A DNA stretch of 64,000 bases, taken from positions 3,906,001 to 3,970,000 of the forward strand of contig NC_015554.1 of NCBI RefSeq assembly GCF_000213655.1, in the 5' to 3' direction. Origin of the DNA: Alteromonas naphthalenivorans (GTDB taxonomy: Bacteria > Pseudomonadota > Gammaproteobacteria > Enterobacterales > Alteromonadaceae). The translations under genes and the position numbers were made by a program. The notes below the pieces were generated by a model. It searched no databases and was not told the origin of the DNA. It saw nothing but the letters and a program-made list of their open reading frames with translations. Positions 41,125-51,277 of the stretch are shown piece by piece (the first letter of the stretch is position 1; every line of letters begins with the position of its first letter).

Positions 41125-41816
41125 GTGAATTATCAGGACAAGCTAGCGCATCGTCGGTAGTAGACGTGTTTTCAGGCGACAGCGATGTTTCCTCAGAACA
41201 GGTTCGCACTTTTTTGTTAGAAAACCCTGATTTTTTTGCTCAATACCCAGAACTACTCGAAAAACTTAAAATTCCCCATTCGCATAAAGGCAGCGTCTCG
41301 CTGGTTGAAATTCAAAGTGAGCAATTGCGCAAAAAAGTTCGCCAGTTGAATTATAAACTTACGCAACTGGTGAGTATTGCCAAGCAAAACGAAAAAATTT
41401 ACCGCGTATACACCGACCTAAACGTACAATTACTGCGTTGCGAAAGTGTGGCAGAAGTTCAGTTTACCCTTGAAGATGTGTTGCAAGAGCGTTTGCAGTT
41501 GTCTTCTGCGGTGATAAAAAGCTTCAAGGGCCCTCATGCTATTCCCGAGTTACAACGCAGGTTATTTACCGAAAAGCGCTTTAAAACGTCGAACTTTTTT
41601 TTCGGACGATTATCGCAGCACGAACGCCAGTTATTGTTTGCTGATAGTAGCGCAGAATCTGTTGCCCTAATGCTATTAGACGACAACCAAGAAATTGGTA
41701 TTTTAGGTATTAGCAGCAGTGATCCAAGCCATTTCACCCCTGATATGGACACCTTGTTGCTACAACAGCTACAACAAGTGCTTAATATTATTTTGCCTGA
41801 GATGATGGGGTATTAG
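41121..41816 (+). CDS. DUF484 family protein
   Basis: The 231-residue protein matches DUF484, the usual companion of dapF and xerC. It has [19 protein letters not shown] near the N-terminus, a coiled stretch around [18 protein letters not shown], and a GAF-like C-terminal half ([20 protein letters not shown]). A regulatory or sensory role is presumed but not established. Both ends are tightly packed in the operon. Confidence 0.92.
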   Translation: MSELSGQASASSVVDVFSGDSDVSSEQVRTFLLENPDFFAQYPELLEKLKIPHSHKGSVSLVEIQSEQLRKKVRQLNYKLTQLVSIAKQNEKIYRVYTDLNVQLLRCESVAEVQFTLEDVLQERLQLSSAVIKSFKGPHAIPELQRRLFTEKRFKTSNFFFGRLSQHERQLLFADSSAESVALMLLDDNQEIGILGISSSDPSHFTPDMDTLLLQQLQQVLNIILPEMMGY

Positions 41817-41821
41817 TTTTC

Positions 41822-42745
41822 GTGACAACGGAAACTGTACTGAGCGAACCTTGCCACCTTTGGCTTGAAAAGTTTCTTCTCCACCTACAAGTTGAACGCG
41901 GTTTATCGCCGCTTACTATCAGTAACTACCGCAGACAACTTACCAGCATAGCCATTACTTTGGGGCTTTACGAGTGGTCAGGTATGACGCCCTCTGATGT
42001 AAAGCGCGTGATGGCGGCAGCAAAAATGGACGGGCATAAACCCCGTAGCATAGCATTGCGGTTGTCAGCTCTTCGTACCTTCTGCCAATACCTTATTGAT
42101 AACGAACAGCTGTTCAGCAACCCCGTGGAGGGTATTCAAGCGCCCAAACAAGGCAAACCATTACCTAAACAGCTTAGCGTTGATGAAATGCAGCAGTTGT
42201 TGGCAAATGAACAAGCCGCCAGCGGCGATACCGACGAAGGCATTATTTGCCGCGACGTAGCCATGTTTGAATTACTCTATGGCTGCGGACTTCGATTAAG
42301 CGAACTAACGGGCTTAAACTTAAGTGACTACCCGAAAGACGGTACCATTAAAGTGACCGGTAAGGGCAGTAAGCAGCGTATATTGCCCTTAGGCCGACAA
42401 GCGCAAAAGGCGCTACATGCTTGGCTTAAAGTGCGCCCTGCTTATGCTTCACCCTATGAACCCGCTATTTTTGTTAGCAAGCGTAAAACCCGCATTTCAA
42501 ATCGCCAAGTGGCTAACCGGCTTAACCAAATGGCAGAGTTGCAAAGCCTTAGTCAGAAAGTAAGCCCACATAAACTGCGCCATTCTTTTGCCACGCACGT
42601 ATTAGAGTCGAGCGGCGATTTACGGGCGGTGCAAGAATTATTAGGCCATGCCAATCTATCTACCACGCAAGTGTATACTCATTTAGATTTTCAGCATTTA
42701 GCCAAGGTTTATGATGCCGCGCACCCTAGAGCACATAAAAAATAA
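41822..42745 (+). CDS. xerC: Site-specific tyrosine recombinase XerC
   Basis: The 307-residue recombinase acts with XerD at dif to resolve chromosome dimers. Catalytic residues are visible: Arg in LLYGCGLRLSELTGL, Lys in VTGKGSKQRI, the HKLRHSFATH box, a His in LLGHANLSTTQ and the nucleophile Tyr in VYTHLDF. The start is GTG at 41822, 5 bases after the DUF484 stop. Position after dapF-DUF484 marks it as the chromosomal XerC rather than a mobile integrase. Confidence 0.97.
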   Translation: MTTETVLSEPCHLWLEKFLLHLQVERGLSPLTISNYRRQLTSIAITLGLYEWSGMTPSDVKRVMAAAKMDGHKPRSIALRLSALRTFCQYLIDNEQLFSNPVEGIQAPKQGKPLPKQLSVDEMQQLLANEQAASGDTDEGIICRDVAMFELLYGCGLRLSELTGLNLSDYPKDGTIKVTGKGSKQRILPLGRQAQKALHAWLKVRPAYASPYEPAIFVSKRKTRISNRQVANRLNQMAELQSLSQKVSPHKLRHSFATHVLESSGDLRAVQELLGHANLSTTQVYTHLDFQHLAKVYDAAHPRAHKK

Positions 42746-42775
42746 TCCTCTTTTGAAAATAGGCCTTTAACTATT

Positions 42776-43498
42776 ATGCAGTTCTTCAGAGCCATAAATT
42801 CCGTGAAGGCTATGACCTTCGACCTTGATGACACCTTATATAATAACGAACCTATTATTCGCCAAGCCGAAGCAGCATTGAATACGCATTTAAAGCAGTA
42901 TCACCCCAAAGCAGCAGCATTAACTCCTACACACTGGCAACAGCTAAAGCGGGATGCTATAACGGCCAATCCTACTTATTCATCTGATATGGGAAAACTT
43001 CGCTTAGCGGTGTTAAATGCGGCTTTGATACATGATATTCCACCCCAAGACACCCACACGTTAGATGCTGCCGTGCAAGCCTGTTTCGACTGTTTTTATC
43101 ATGCCAGAAGCGAGTTTGATTTGGCTGATGATGTGCATAAAACCTTATCAATTTTAAGTGAAAATATGACACTGGTAGGTATTACTAACGGCAATGTAAA
43201 CGCTGACCAAATAGGTATTACGCCTTATTTCGATACCATTTTACATGCCAGTACTAGCCGACCTATGAAACCTTCACGGGCTATGTTCGATGAAGCAGCA
43301 AGCTTTATAGGCGATGCGCCGGAAAATATATTGCACGTGGGCGATAACATTATTAAAGATGTGTATGGGGCGATAAATGCGGGGTTTCAGTCTGCTTGGT
43401 TTGCATGCAACCGAGAAATGCATTTACCCCGTGAGAGAGCATCTGTACTCCCTCACGTGGCATTAGATTCGTTAGACGAGTTAGCTTACTTCTTGTAA
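42776..43498 (+). CDS. yigB: HAD-superfamily phosphatase, YigB type
   Basis: The 240-residue protein has HAD motif I FDLDDTLYNN, motif II VGITNGN, and a Lys and motif III in MKPSRAMF and HVGDNIIKDVYGA. In E. coli YigB dephosphorylates FMN and the riboflavin intermediate 5-amino-6-(5-phosphoribitylamino)uracil. It closes the lptM-lysA-dapF-DUF484-xerC-yigB run, as in many gammaproteobacteria. Confidence 0.9.
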   Translation: MQFFRAINSVKAMTFDLDDTLYNNEPIIRQAEAALNTHLKQYHPKAAALTPTHWQQLKRDAITANPTYSSDMGKLRLAVLNAALIHDIPPQDTHTLDAAVQACFDCFYHARSEFDLADDVHKTLSILSENMTLVGITNGNVNADQIGITPYFDTILHASTSRPMKPSRAMFDEAASFIGDAPENILHVGDNIIKDVYGAINAGFQSAWFACNREMHLPRERASVLPHVALDSLDELAYFL

Positions 43499-43519
43499 GT
43501 AAATCAGTAAGTAGCGCTT

Positions 43520-43564
43520 TCTCTTAAGGTACTGGCGCTTAAAGTACTTGCTCTTAAAGTACTG
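43520..43564. repeat. 15-bp tandem repeat, three units
   Basis: The units TCTCTTAAGGTACTG, GCGCTTAAAGTACTT and GCTCTTAAAGTACTG lie between the convergent yigB and cysE. Confidence 0.8.
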
Positions 43565-43570
43565 GCGCGT

Positions 43571-44389
43571 TTAAGGCTTTTGCGAGTAAGGCTGATTGTC
43601 TTCTAACACGTTTTGGCGCATAGAATCGCAAGGGCGCTGGCATACTGGGCGTCCAACCACTTTAGCCGGCACACCGACTACTGTAACGTGCGGCGGTACA
43701 TTGTCTAACACAACACTACCCGCTCCCACTTTAGAGCCTTCGCCAATTTCGATATTGCCAAGAATTTTAGCACCCGCACCTACTAACACGCCTTGGCGAA
43801 TTTTAGGGTGACGGTCACCCGACTCGTTCCCAGTTCCGCCAAGCGTTACGCTTTGCAAAATAGACACGTTGTCTTCTATAACTGCGGTTTCACCCACCAC
43901 AATTCCGGTAGCGTGATCGAACATCACCCCTTTACCTATTTTAGCGGCAGGGTGAATATCCACGCCGAAGGTAGCCGAATTACGGCTTTGTAAGAACAAA
44001 GCAAGTTGATGTCTACCATGCAACCACAAGTAATGCGCCATGCGGTGAACTTGCACTGCGTGGAACCCTTTGAAGTGCAGCAATGGCACTAAGAAATCAT
44101 CTACTGCGGCGTCTCGGGCACGAATAGCATTAATATCTGCCATTGCCGACTCACTAATTGACGGCTCTAACAAATAGGCTTCATCGAACACTTCACGAAT
44201 GGCAATAGCCGGCATCACTTCATCAGCCATTTTGCTTGATAATATAAAGCTTAACGACGATTCAAAATTATGATGTGCTGAAATACAGGCGTGAACATAG
44301 CTTGCTAGTAGCGGCTCGCTTTCTGCCACAGTTTGCGCTTCTTTTTTTAACGATAACCAAAAGTCAGTCGATGGAGAGAGTGCGTGCAT
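43571..44389 (-). CDS. cysE: Serine O-acetyltransferase
   Basis: The protein is 272 residues from the ATG at 44389, chosen for AGGA about 8 bases upstream and because it gives the E. coli CysE length (273). It makes O-acetylserine, the acceptor for sulfide in cysteine synthesis. The N-terminal helical domain precedes a left-handed beta helix. Active-site segments are VDIHPAAKIGKGVMFDHATG and VTLGGTGNESGDRHPKI. The C-terminal end carries a region used to dock CysK. Confidence 0.96.
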   Translation of the reverse strand: MHALSPSTDFWLSLKKEAQTVAESEPLLASYVHACISAHHNFESSLSFILSSKMADEVMPAIAIREVFDEAYLLEPSISESAMADINAIRARDAAVDDFLVPLLHFKGFHAVQVHRMAHYLWLHGRHQLALFLQSRNSATFGVDIHPAAKIGKGVMFDHATGIVVGETAVIEDNVSILQSVTLGGTGNESGDRHPKIRQGVLVGAGAKILGNIEIGEGSKVGAGSVVLDNVPPHVTVVGVPAKVVGRPVCQRPCDSMRQNVLEDNQPYSQKP

Positions 44390-44640
44390 GAGGCAGTTCC
44401 TGTAAAAATAAAGTTCAGAGCCCACTTAAATGCGGGTAAAAGGCCTACATTGTATTAGGCAACATAATGGCTCGAAGTGTACATGAGCCACAGTTAAAAC
44501 AACACCTACAGACTACGCTTCAAGCGTGAAAATTGTTCAACTTATCGATAACCTGCCCGTGAATACCGCTGGTGTCGTCTAAACAAGGCTAAGTTCATCG
44601 CTAAAAATTCCCCCTAGCCGCTAAGCTTCATCAAACAGGC

Positions 44641-44656
44641 CTGTATAAATTCACAG
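44641..44656. promoter_or_regulatory. LexA (SOS) box of uvrD
   Basis: CTGTATAAATTCACAG is a perfect CTGT-N8-ACAG palindromic frame. It overlaps the likely -35 of a promoter whose -10 is CATAAT at 44665, 55 bases before the uvrD ATG. uvrD is an SOS gene in E. coli. Confidence 0.88.
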
Positions 44657-44710
44657 TCAGCTGGCATAATGTTGCAGCATTGAAACTAGACAAATTAGGT
44701 TGACCATATT

Positions 44711-46882
44711 ATGGATGTATCCCGACTGCTTGACGAGCTTAACGATAAACAACGTGAAGCGGTAGCAGCCCCTCTTTCTAACGCCCTCATATTAGCTGGC
44801 GCAGGAAGTGGCAAAACTCGGGTGTTGGTGCATCGCATAGCATGGTTAATGGAAGTGGAAAATATTGCCCCGTTTTCCATTCTGGCCGTAACCTTTACGA
44901 ATAAGGCCGCGAAAGAAATGCGTGGCCGAATAGAGTCGTTGATGGGTCGTGGTCTGAATAATATGTGGATTGGTACTTTCCACGGATTAGCTCACAGGCT
45001 GCTTCGCGCCCACCATGCAGAAGCTAATTTGCCTGAAAACTTCCAAATTCTTGACTCAGACGACCAATACCGTTTGATTAAACGTATTTTAAAAGCCATG
45101 AATTTAGACGAAAAGCACTGGGTGCCCCGTCAAATTCAGTGGTATATCAACGGCAATAAAGACGAAGGCCTGCGCCCTCAACATATTGAAACCCACAATG
45201 ACCAAACCCAACAAAAGATGCGTGAAATTTACGCCGCGTATCAAGACGCGTGCGACCGCTCAGGGCTTGTGGATTTTGCCGAGCTATTATTGCGTGCACA
45301 CGAACTTTGGGCTAAAAACCCAGAAGTGCTCGCTAATTACCAACGACGTTTCCGCGCCGTATTAGTTGACGAATTCCAAGATACCAACAACATTCAGTAC
45401 GCATGGCTACGCATGCTGTGTAGCGGCAATCAAAACAATATCATGATTGTGGGCGATGACGACCAATCTATTTACGGCTGGCGTGGCGCGAATGTTGATA
45501 ATATTCAGCACTTCTTGAAAGATTTCAATAACCCCACAACCATTCGATTAGAACAAAACTACCGTTCTACCGGTACCATTTTGAAAGCCGCCAACACGGT
45601 TATTGATAATAATACGGGCCGTTTAGGCAAAGAGCTTTGGACAGACGGCAACGATGGCGAGCCCATCTCTGTTTATGCGGGGTTTAATGAGTTAGATGAA
45701 GCCCGCTTTATTGTGTCGAAAATTAAAGACTGGCTGAACCAAGGCAATGCGTTAAAAGACACTGCCATTTTATATCGCAATAACGCCCAGTCGCGGGTAT
45801 TAGAAGAAGCCTTACTGCACCAAGGTACACCGTATCGCATTTATGGCGGCCTTCGATTCTTCGAACGCCAAGAAATTAAAGATGCACTTGGCTACCTTCG
45901 TATGATGAATCATCCTCATGACGATGCCGCCTTTGAACGTGTAGTGAACACGCCAACTCGCGGTATGGGTGAAAAAACCCTCTCACAGGTACGAGAAGCC
46001 GCCAGAACACATAATTGCTCTATGTGGCAGGCTAGCCAACTACTCATTAACGAAAACGCGCTCAAAGGCCGTGCACTTAATGCCCTTCAAAGTTTTGTGC
46101 TGTTAGTTACCGAGCTTGAACAAGCTACTGTAGACGAGCCTTTAGAAAAACACGCCGACGTGGCCATTAGGCAGTCAGGCTTATACGCCATGTATCAAGC
46201 CGAACGCGGCGAAAAAGCCCAAGCGCGACTGGAAAACTTAGAAGAATTGGTTACCGCGTGTAAGCAATTTACCGTACCTGATGAAGCAGAAGAAATGACG
46301 CCGCTTTCTGCCTTTCTTGCTCACGCCTCGTTAGAAGCAGGCGAAACCCAGGCGGGCACCGATCAAGATGCGGTGCAGATGATGACGATTCACACCGCAA
46401 AGGGGCTCGAATTCCCTATGGTATTTATGGCCGGTGTCGAAGAAGGCATGTTTCCAAGCCAGATGACCAATGATGAACCAGGCAGAATGGAAGAAGAACG
46501 CCGCCTGTGTTACGTGGGCATGACTCGCGCCATGGAAAAGCTATATATTACTTACGCGGAAAGCCGCCGTTTATACGGGCAAGACAAATACCACACCGCA
46601 TCTCGCTTTATTCGTGAAATTCCAGCTGACTGTGTTGAAGAAGTAAGACTCAAGTCTACAATTTCTCGACCGATACATAACCGATTCAGCCAAGCGACCT
46701 CACACGCCTCATTTGAAGAAACTGGCTTTCAGTTGGGCCAAAAAGTTGTTCACCGTAAATTCGGTGAAGGGATAGTACTAAACTACGAAGGCAGTGGTGA
46801 ACACGCTAGGGTACAAGTTAATTTTGACGAATTTGGTACAAAATGGCTCGTTCTCGCCTATGCTAAATTGGAAAAAGCATAG
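44711..46882 (+). CDS. uvrD: DNA helicase II
   Basis: The 723-residue superfamily 1A 3'-5' helicase acts in excision and mismatch repair. Helicase motifs are in order: NDKQREAVAAP (Q motif), LAGAGSGKTRVLVHR (Walker A), VDEFQDTNNIQY (motif II), IVGDDDQSIYGWRGA (motif III), LEQNYRSTGTIL (IV), and TIHTAKGLEFPMVF with VGMTRAMEKLYITYA (V-VI). The C-terminal tail carries the Tudor-like segment VVHRKFGEGIVL. It has a LexA box in its promoter. Confidence 0.98.
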   Translation: MDVSRLLDELNDKQREAVAAPLSNALILAGAGSGKTRVLVHRIAWLMEVENIAPFSILAVTFTNKAAKEMRGRIESLMGRGLNNMWIGTFHGLAHRLLRAHHAEANLPENFQILDSDDQYRLIKRILKAMNLDEKHWVPRQIQWYINGNKDEGLRPQHIETHNDQTQQKMREIYAAYQDACDRSGLVDFAELLLRAHELWAKNPEVLANYQRRFRAVLVDEFQDTNNIQYAWLRMLCSGNQNNIMIVGDDDQSIYGWRGANVDNIQHFLKDFNNPTTIRLEQNYRSTGTILKAANTVIDNNTGRLGKELWTDGNDGEPISVYAGFNELDEARFIVSKIKDWLNQGNALKDTAILYRNNAQSRVLEEALLHQGTPYRIYGGLRFFERQEIKDALGYLRMMNHPHDDAAFERVVNTPTRGMGEKTLSQVREAARTHNCSMWQASQLLINENALKGRALNALQSFVLLVTELEQATVDEPLEKHADVAIRQSGLYAMYQAERGEKAQARLENLEELVTACKQFTVPDEAEEMTPLSAFLAHASLEAGETQAGTDQDAVQMMTIHTAKGLEFPMVFMAGVEEGMFPSQMTNDEPGRMEEERRLCYVGMTRAMEKLYITYAESRRLYGQDKYHTASRFIREIPADCVEEVRLKSTISRPIHNRFSQATSHASFEETGFQLGQKVVHRKFGEGIVLNYEGSGEHARVQVNFDEFGTKWLVLAYAKLEKA

Positions 46883-46918
46883 CAATCTGGCAAGAAGCCT
46901 GAACCCAAGTAGAGAAAT

Positions 46919-48175
46919 ATGCCGCAAAATGTGCTGGTGATAGAAAACAGCGATAAAAATTTAGACGTTGTATCAAAACTTGTCAGAAAAGCAGGGTTAA
47001 TCCCTGTTGGCGCTCACTCGTTAACGGAAGCGAGCGCCCGTTTTGCGCTTATGATGCCTGAAAGTTTCTTGTGCGCCATTGTTGCTCATAACTTACCTGA
47101 TGCGCCGAATGGCGAAGCCATCGACTTCGCTATTGATGCCTTTATTCCAGCCATAGTCACTACCGATACGCTAGAAGCAAAAACCCGAGACAGGGTCTTA
47201 GAAAAAGACGTCGTTGATTACATTCCCAAAGAAAACGCGCAAAATTACGATTACTTAAGCCGTTTACTGTTTCGATTAGAGAAAAACAAATCGACAGGTG
47301 TTGTAGTAGTAAGTACGCACCGTTCATCTAGACGAAAAATGCTTTCGCTGCTTTATCGACACAACTTTGTGGTTTATGACTGCCCTACCGCCAGTGAGGC
47401 TATGAGCATACTGGCTGAGCATGCACATATCAGGTTGGTTATCACCGATAACGCGCTTCCAGATATGACGGGCACGCAATTTATTTCAGGCCTGCGTAAA
47501 GCCTTTTCAAAAGAGCAGTTAGCCATTATTGGGCTAGCAAGCGACCAACGCCCGCTTATGTCTGCGCATTTCATAAAAAGCGGCGCGAACGACTTTTTGC
47601 ATTTATCTTACTGTCATGAAGAGTTTTTATGCCGCGTGATGCAGAATATTGAATATATCGAAAGCGTAGAAGCCATTCGACGTGCGGCCAATACCGATTA
47701 CTTAACTGGGTTGCCTAACCGCCGCCATTTCTTTTATACCGTTACCGTGCAGTATAAAAAGCTACCTGAGCAACATGCTTTAGCGCTTATCGACCTTGAT
47801 CATTTTAAGCGCATTAACGATACCTACGGGCATGATGCGGGTGATCTCGTGCTCAAAGCGGTAGCTAACCTGTTACAAGTTCATTTTAACGATACGCTGG
47901 TTGCACGTTTTGGTGGGGAAGAATTTTGCGTGTACTTGCCTAAAATTGACATTCATAACGCACAAGAGCGGTTAAACCGATTCAGATTAGCACTTCAGAA
48001 AACGCCAATTCAAATAGGCGAAGAAAGCGTGAAGGTCACCTGCAGTATTGGCCTTTGCAATACCCCTACGCAAAATATTGAAACCTTGCTAAGTAGTGCC
48101 GATAAGCTTTTGTACAAAGCAAAAAATGCAGGTCGTAACCAAGTTCATGTAACAAGTGAAACTCAAGAGGTTTGA
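46919..48175 (+). CDS. Diguanylate cyclase with two receiver-like domains
   Basis: The 418-residue protein has two receiver-like modules. The first (about 4-125) is degenerate. The second (about 128-245) has a recognisable Asp in LVITDNALP. A GGDEF domain follows, with substrate segment LALIDLDHFKRINDTYGHDAGD and active site RFGGEEF near residue 330. It should make cyclic di-GMP. The inhibitory RxxD site that normally lies just before GGEEF reads HFND here, so product inhibition is probably missing. It follows uvrD after 36 bases and converges on rarD with a 13-base overlap. Confidence 0.88.
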   Translation: MPQNVLVIENSDKNLDVVSKLVRKAGLIPVGAHSLTEASARFALMMPESFLCAIVAHNLPDAPNGEAIDFAIDAFIPAIVTTDTLEAKTRDRVLEKDVVDYIPKENAQNYDYLSRLLFRLEKNKSTGVVVVSTHRSSRRKMLSLLYRHNFVVYDCPTASEAMSILAEHAHIRLVITDNALPDMTGTQFISGLRKAFSKEQLAIIGLASDQRPLMSAHFIKSGANDFLHLSYCHEEFLCRVMQNIEYIESVEAIRRAANTDYLTGLPNRRHFFYTVTVQYKKLPEQHALALIDLDHFKRINDTYGHDAGDLVLKAVANLLQVHFNDTLVARFGGEEFCVYLPKIDIHNAQERLNRFRLALQKTPIQIGEESVKVTCSIGLCNTPTQNIETLLSSADKLLYKAKNAGRNQVHVTSETQEV

Positions 48176-49113
48176 GTTTCACTGATTGACTTAGCCGCCT
48201 GTACCGATGCCCTTAGGGCTTTTCGCTGCTTTTTGTAAGCGATAAGAGAATCGACACTAAATACTGCAAGTGCTAACCACACAAAACCAAAGGTAATTAG
48301 CCTAGCCTCATCTAACGGTTCATCGTACAAGTAAACTGCCAACACAAACATGAGTGTTGGCCCTATATATTGTAAAAAGCCTAACGTTGAATACATGATA
48401 CGCCGTGCCGCTGCGGTAAAGCATAACAAGGGCGCGGTGGTCACAACACCGGCCGCTAAAATAAGCATGTTTAAGCTAGCATCGTTATTAAAAAGATTGC
48501 TGTATTCCGATCCAAATAGTAGCCAATACCCTATTGCCAACGGTGACAGCATTAAGGTTTCTATAAATAGACCCGGTAAAGAGTCTACGGCTACTTGCTT
48601 GCGTAAAATGCCATAAATACTAAAACTGCCCGCCAATATCAGGGCAATCCAAGGCACGCGACCGTAAGAGAAAATCAAAATGGCCACGCCCACAATAGCG
48701 AGTACTACTGCCACTCGCTGAAACGTTCTTAGTCTTTCTCCTAGAAAAAGCCGGCCAAGAAACACATTAATGAGGGGATTGATGTAATAACCTAAGCTAG
48801 CATCAAGAATATGGTCGTTATTTACCGCCCAAATAAACAGTAGCCAGTTTGCCCCAAGCAAAATGCCGGCAACAAACAACACTTGCATCACCTTTTTATT
48901 TCGCAAAGCTGCGGCAACCTTGGCCCACTGCTTTAACCCAGCAATCAAGCCTACCAGCACCAACACCGACCAAATTACCCTGTGCATTAGAATTTCTGCT
49001 GCGGGCAATACAGTAAGCTGTTTAAAGTAGATTGGCGCTATGCCCCACATGGTGTAGGCCGCGATGGCACAAATTATTCCGACTTGGGCAGCGCTGGCTT
49101 GCTGAGCACGCAT
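48163..49113 (-). CDS. rarD: EamA/RarD-family permease
   Basis: The 316-residue protein has ten membrane segments of the drug/metabolite transporter fold, with RarD signatures AAYTMWGIAPIYFKQL and LGYYINPLINVFLGRLFLGE. The substrate is unsettled. It lies in the order rarD, (mgtE), yigI-like, recQ, partly conserved with E. coli rarD-yigI-pldA-recQ. The 3' end overlaps the convergent diguanylate cyclase gene by 13 bases. Confidence 0.9.
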   Translation of the reverse strand: MRAQQASAAQVGIICAIAAYTMWGIAPIYFKQLTVLPAAEILMHRVIWSVLVLVGLIAGLKQWAKVAAALRNKKVMQVLFVAGILLGANWLLFIWAVNNDHILDASLGYYINPLINVFLGRLFLGERLRTFQRVAVVLAIVGVAILIFSYGRVPWIALILAGSFSIYGILRKQVAVDSLPGLFIETLMLSPLAIGYWLLFGSEYSNLFNNDASLNMLILAAGVVTTAPLLCFTAAARRIMYSTLGFLQYIGPTLMFVLAVYLYDEPLDEARLITFGFVWLALAVFSVDSLIAYKKQRKALRASVQAAKSISETQTS

Positions 49114-49252
49114 AGCTAACTATCACTTTTTTAGGGCTAGAAAAAGGCGCGTAGTGTTCATTACCTTACTTAAGAAAGCAAGCCTATCACGCCCAGAATG
49201 GGGTATTTACAGACAAAGTTAGTCTAGGGGTGATGACAACTTATAGTTCCAG

Positions 49253-50590
49253 CTATAACAGAAATAACGTTCCCAACCCTAAGAAGGCAACAAAGCCAAC
49301 AATGTCAGTCACAGTGGTAAGAATAACTGATCCAGACAACGCTGGATCTATCTTAAGTCTGTCCAAAATAAAGGGCACGAACACACCGGCAAGCGCAGCC
49401 GCCACAATATTAAAGAGAATGGCTAGGCAAATCACCATGCCAAGTAGCGCATCGGCAAACCAGAAATAGGCCACTATGCCTATCACCAACGCCCATATCA
49501 CGCCATTTAGCCCCCCAACTTTGAGTTCTTTCATCATAAGTGCACGTAAGTTGGCTGGCGTTACTTGCCCAAGTGCCAACCCGCGCACAATCAGCGTAAG
49601 GGTTTGGCTGCCTGCTATACCGCCCATACTAGCGACCACTGGCATCAATACCGCCAGCGCAACCACCTGCTGTAAGGTAGCTTCAAACAACCCGATAAAC
49701 CAAGACGCCAAAAACGCTGTTAGCAAGTTGATACCAAGCCACAATGCGCGGTTTCGCGCACTTTTTGCCACAGGTGAGAATAAATCTTCGTCTTCATCCA
49801 TACCTGCAGAGGCCATGACTTGACGCTCGTAAAACTCGTTCATTAACTCACTGGCCGAAGCGATATCTAAACGACCAATAAGTTTGTTCGATTCATCTAC
49901 CACAGGTAACGACGATAGCCCTGAACGCTGCACTTGTAAGGATGCCGCGGTAGACTCATCAGTGCCCACTAGCATAGTGACATTTTCTTCGGCCATGCTA
50001 ATCAGTGAACTGTGTTCTTGCGCCGCAAAAAGACGATGAATCTTCACCAGTGCGGTAAATTGACCGGAACGGTTCACCAAATAAATACTATCGCAGTGCT
50101 GAGGTATGTCTCGTCGTAATAGGCGTAAGCCTTCTTTCACTTTTGCATTAGCCGGTAGTACTAGCAACTCATGACTGACCCAGTGACCCACTTGTTCGTC
50201 GGGAAACTGCGTCGCTTCGCGGAAATACTTACGTTCTTGGCTATCAAGGGCTTCGTATGCGACATCAACTAACCGCGTGGGTAATGAGTCGAGGAGTTCA
50301 AGTAAGTCTTCTGCGTCAATATCAGCAAAGATAGACGCCCACTCGTTATGCGGCGTGGCGTCGATAAGAATTTCACGGGGATCGCTTCGCATTTCCACCA
50401 GCACGCTAAGCTTGCGATCACGTGGAATGCCCTCCCAAACGACGAGACGTCGCTCTAGGGGTAACGATTCTAATAAGGAGGCAATGTAGACAGTATCCTG
50501 CCCACTTAATGCGGTAAGAATAGACGCTGGGTCATCACCCATACCATCTGTTACAAACTCTTCGATAAGATCGGGTAATGGCTCCGCCAC
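49253..50590 (-). CDS. mgtE: Magnesium transporter MgtE
   Basis: The 445-residue channel has the cytosolic N domain (helical, residues 1-125), two CBS domains (about 130-250) and five membrane segments. The pore motif region is PVVASMGGIAGSQTLTLIVRGLALG. The GTG start has a strong GGAGGT. Cytosolic Mg2+ bound between the N and CBS domains gates this family. Confidence 0.93.
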   Translation of the reverse strand: MAEPLPDLIEEFVTDGMGDDPASILTALSGQDTVYIASLLESLPLERRLVVWEGIPRDRKLSVLVEMRSDPREILIDATPHNEWASIFADIDAEDLLELLDSLPTRLVDVAYEALDSQERKYFREATQFPDEQVGHWVSHELLVLPANAKVKEGLRLLRRDIPQHCDSIYLVNRSGQFTALVKIHRLFAAQEHSSLISMAEENVTMLVGTDESTAASLQVQRSGLSSLPVVDESNKLIGRLDIASASELMNEFYERQVMASAGMDEDEDLFSPVAKSARNRALWLGINLLTAFLASWFIGLFEATLQQVVALAVLMPVVASMGGIAGSQTLTLIVRGLALGQVTPANLRALMMKELKVGGLNGVIWALVIGIVAYFWFADALLGMVICLAILFNIVAAALAGVFVPFILDRLKIDPALSGSVILTTVTDIVGFVAFLGLGTLFLL

Positions 50591-50620
50591 TCGACACCTC
50601 CAAAATGCATTATATACCGG

Positions 50621-51115
50621 CTACCCCAACATATAGGTACCCGTACCAAAGGCAATATGATCGCCTTTTTCGTTGTGAAGCTCCATCCTACAAACCGCCA
50701 ACTTAGCGCCGCCGCGAATAACTTTTGCCGTAGCAATAAACCGCTCTCCACGACCCGGTCGCAAATAGTCAACGCGCATATCTACGGTACCCATTCTCGG
50801 TAGACGGGTTTGCAAGCTTGCTAGGTCAGTATCGTTAGTTCGTTTAATCGCTTCGATAATAGCGACCAAGCCGCCTATGGTATCTAGCATAGTGGCTGTC
50901 ACGCCGCCATGAAGAATTTTTTGCAGTGGATTTCCGGTTAAGGCTTCACGCCAAGAAACATGAAGTTCTATGCTGTCACTTTCTACCCCTTCATTCGGGC
51001 GAACAAACTCTAACCCTAATAACTGGTTAAACGGCATAGTATCACGAAATAAACTAATAACATGTGCAATCATATCGTTGCGGCTAGGCATATTTTTATT
51101 GTCTGAAGTGCGCAT
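50621..51115 (-). CDS. yigI: PaaI-type hotdog thioesterase (YigI-like)
   Basis: The 164-residue protein has the PaaI/DUF4442-like hotdog fold, with the helix-turn segment LHGGVTATMLDTIGGLVAI that carries the likely catalytic acid, and RVDYLRPGRGERFIATAKVI. In E. coli YigI is a medium/long-chain acyl-CoA thioesterase and lies between rarD and recQ, as here. The symbol rests on synteny and family. Confidence 0.78.
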   Translation of the reverse strand: MRTSDNKNMPSRNDMIAHVISLFRDTMPFNQLLGLEFVRPNEGVESDSIELHVSWREALTGNPLQKILHGGVTATMLDTIGGLVAIIEAIKRTNDTDLASLQTRLPRMGTVDMRVDYLRPGRGERFIATAKVIRGGAKLAVCRMELHNEKGDHIAFGTGTYMLG

Positions 51116-51277
51116 ATTGCATCCTTTCTTATGAGTAGCATTACATCGACGTTAGCCTACTTTTAAGGGATGCACTGTTTTAATTTATTATACCTTTTCA
51201 TATGACTTCTGAATTTTAGTCCAGTTTTTGCGTTTGTTTCGTGAAGAACGATAGAAAAACGCGTAAAATCCCCCGCC

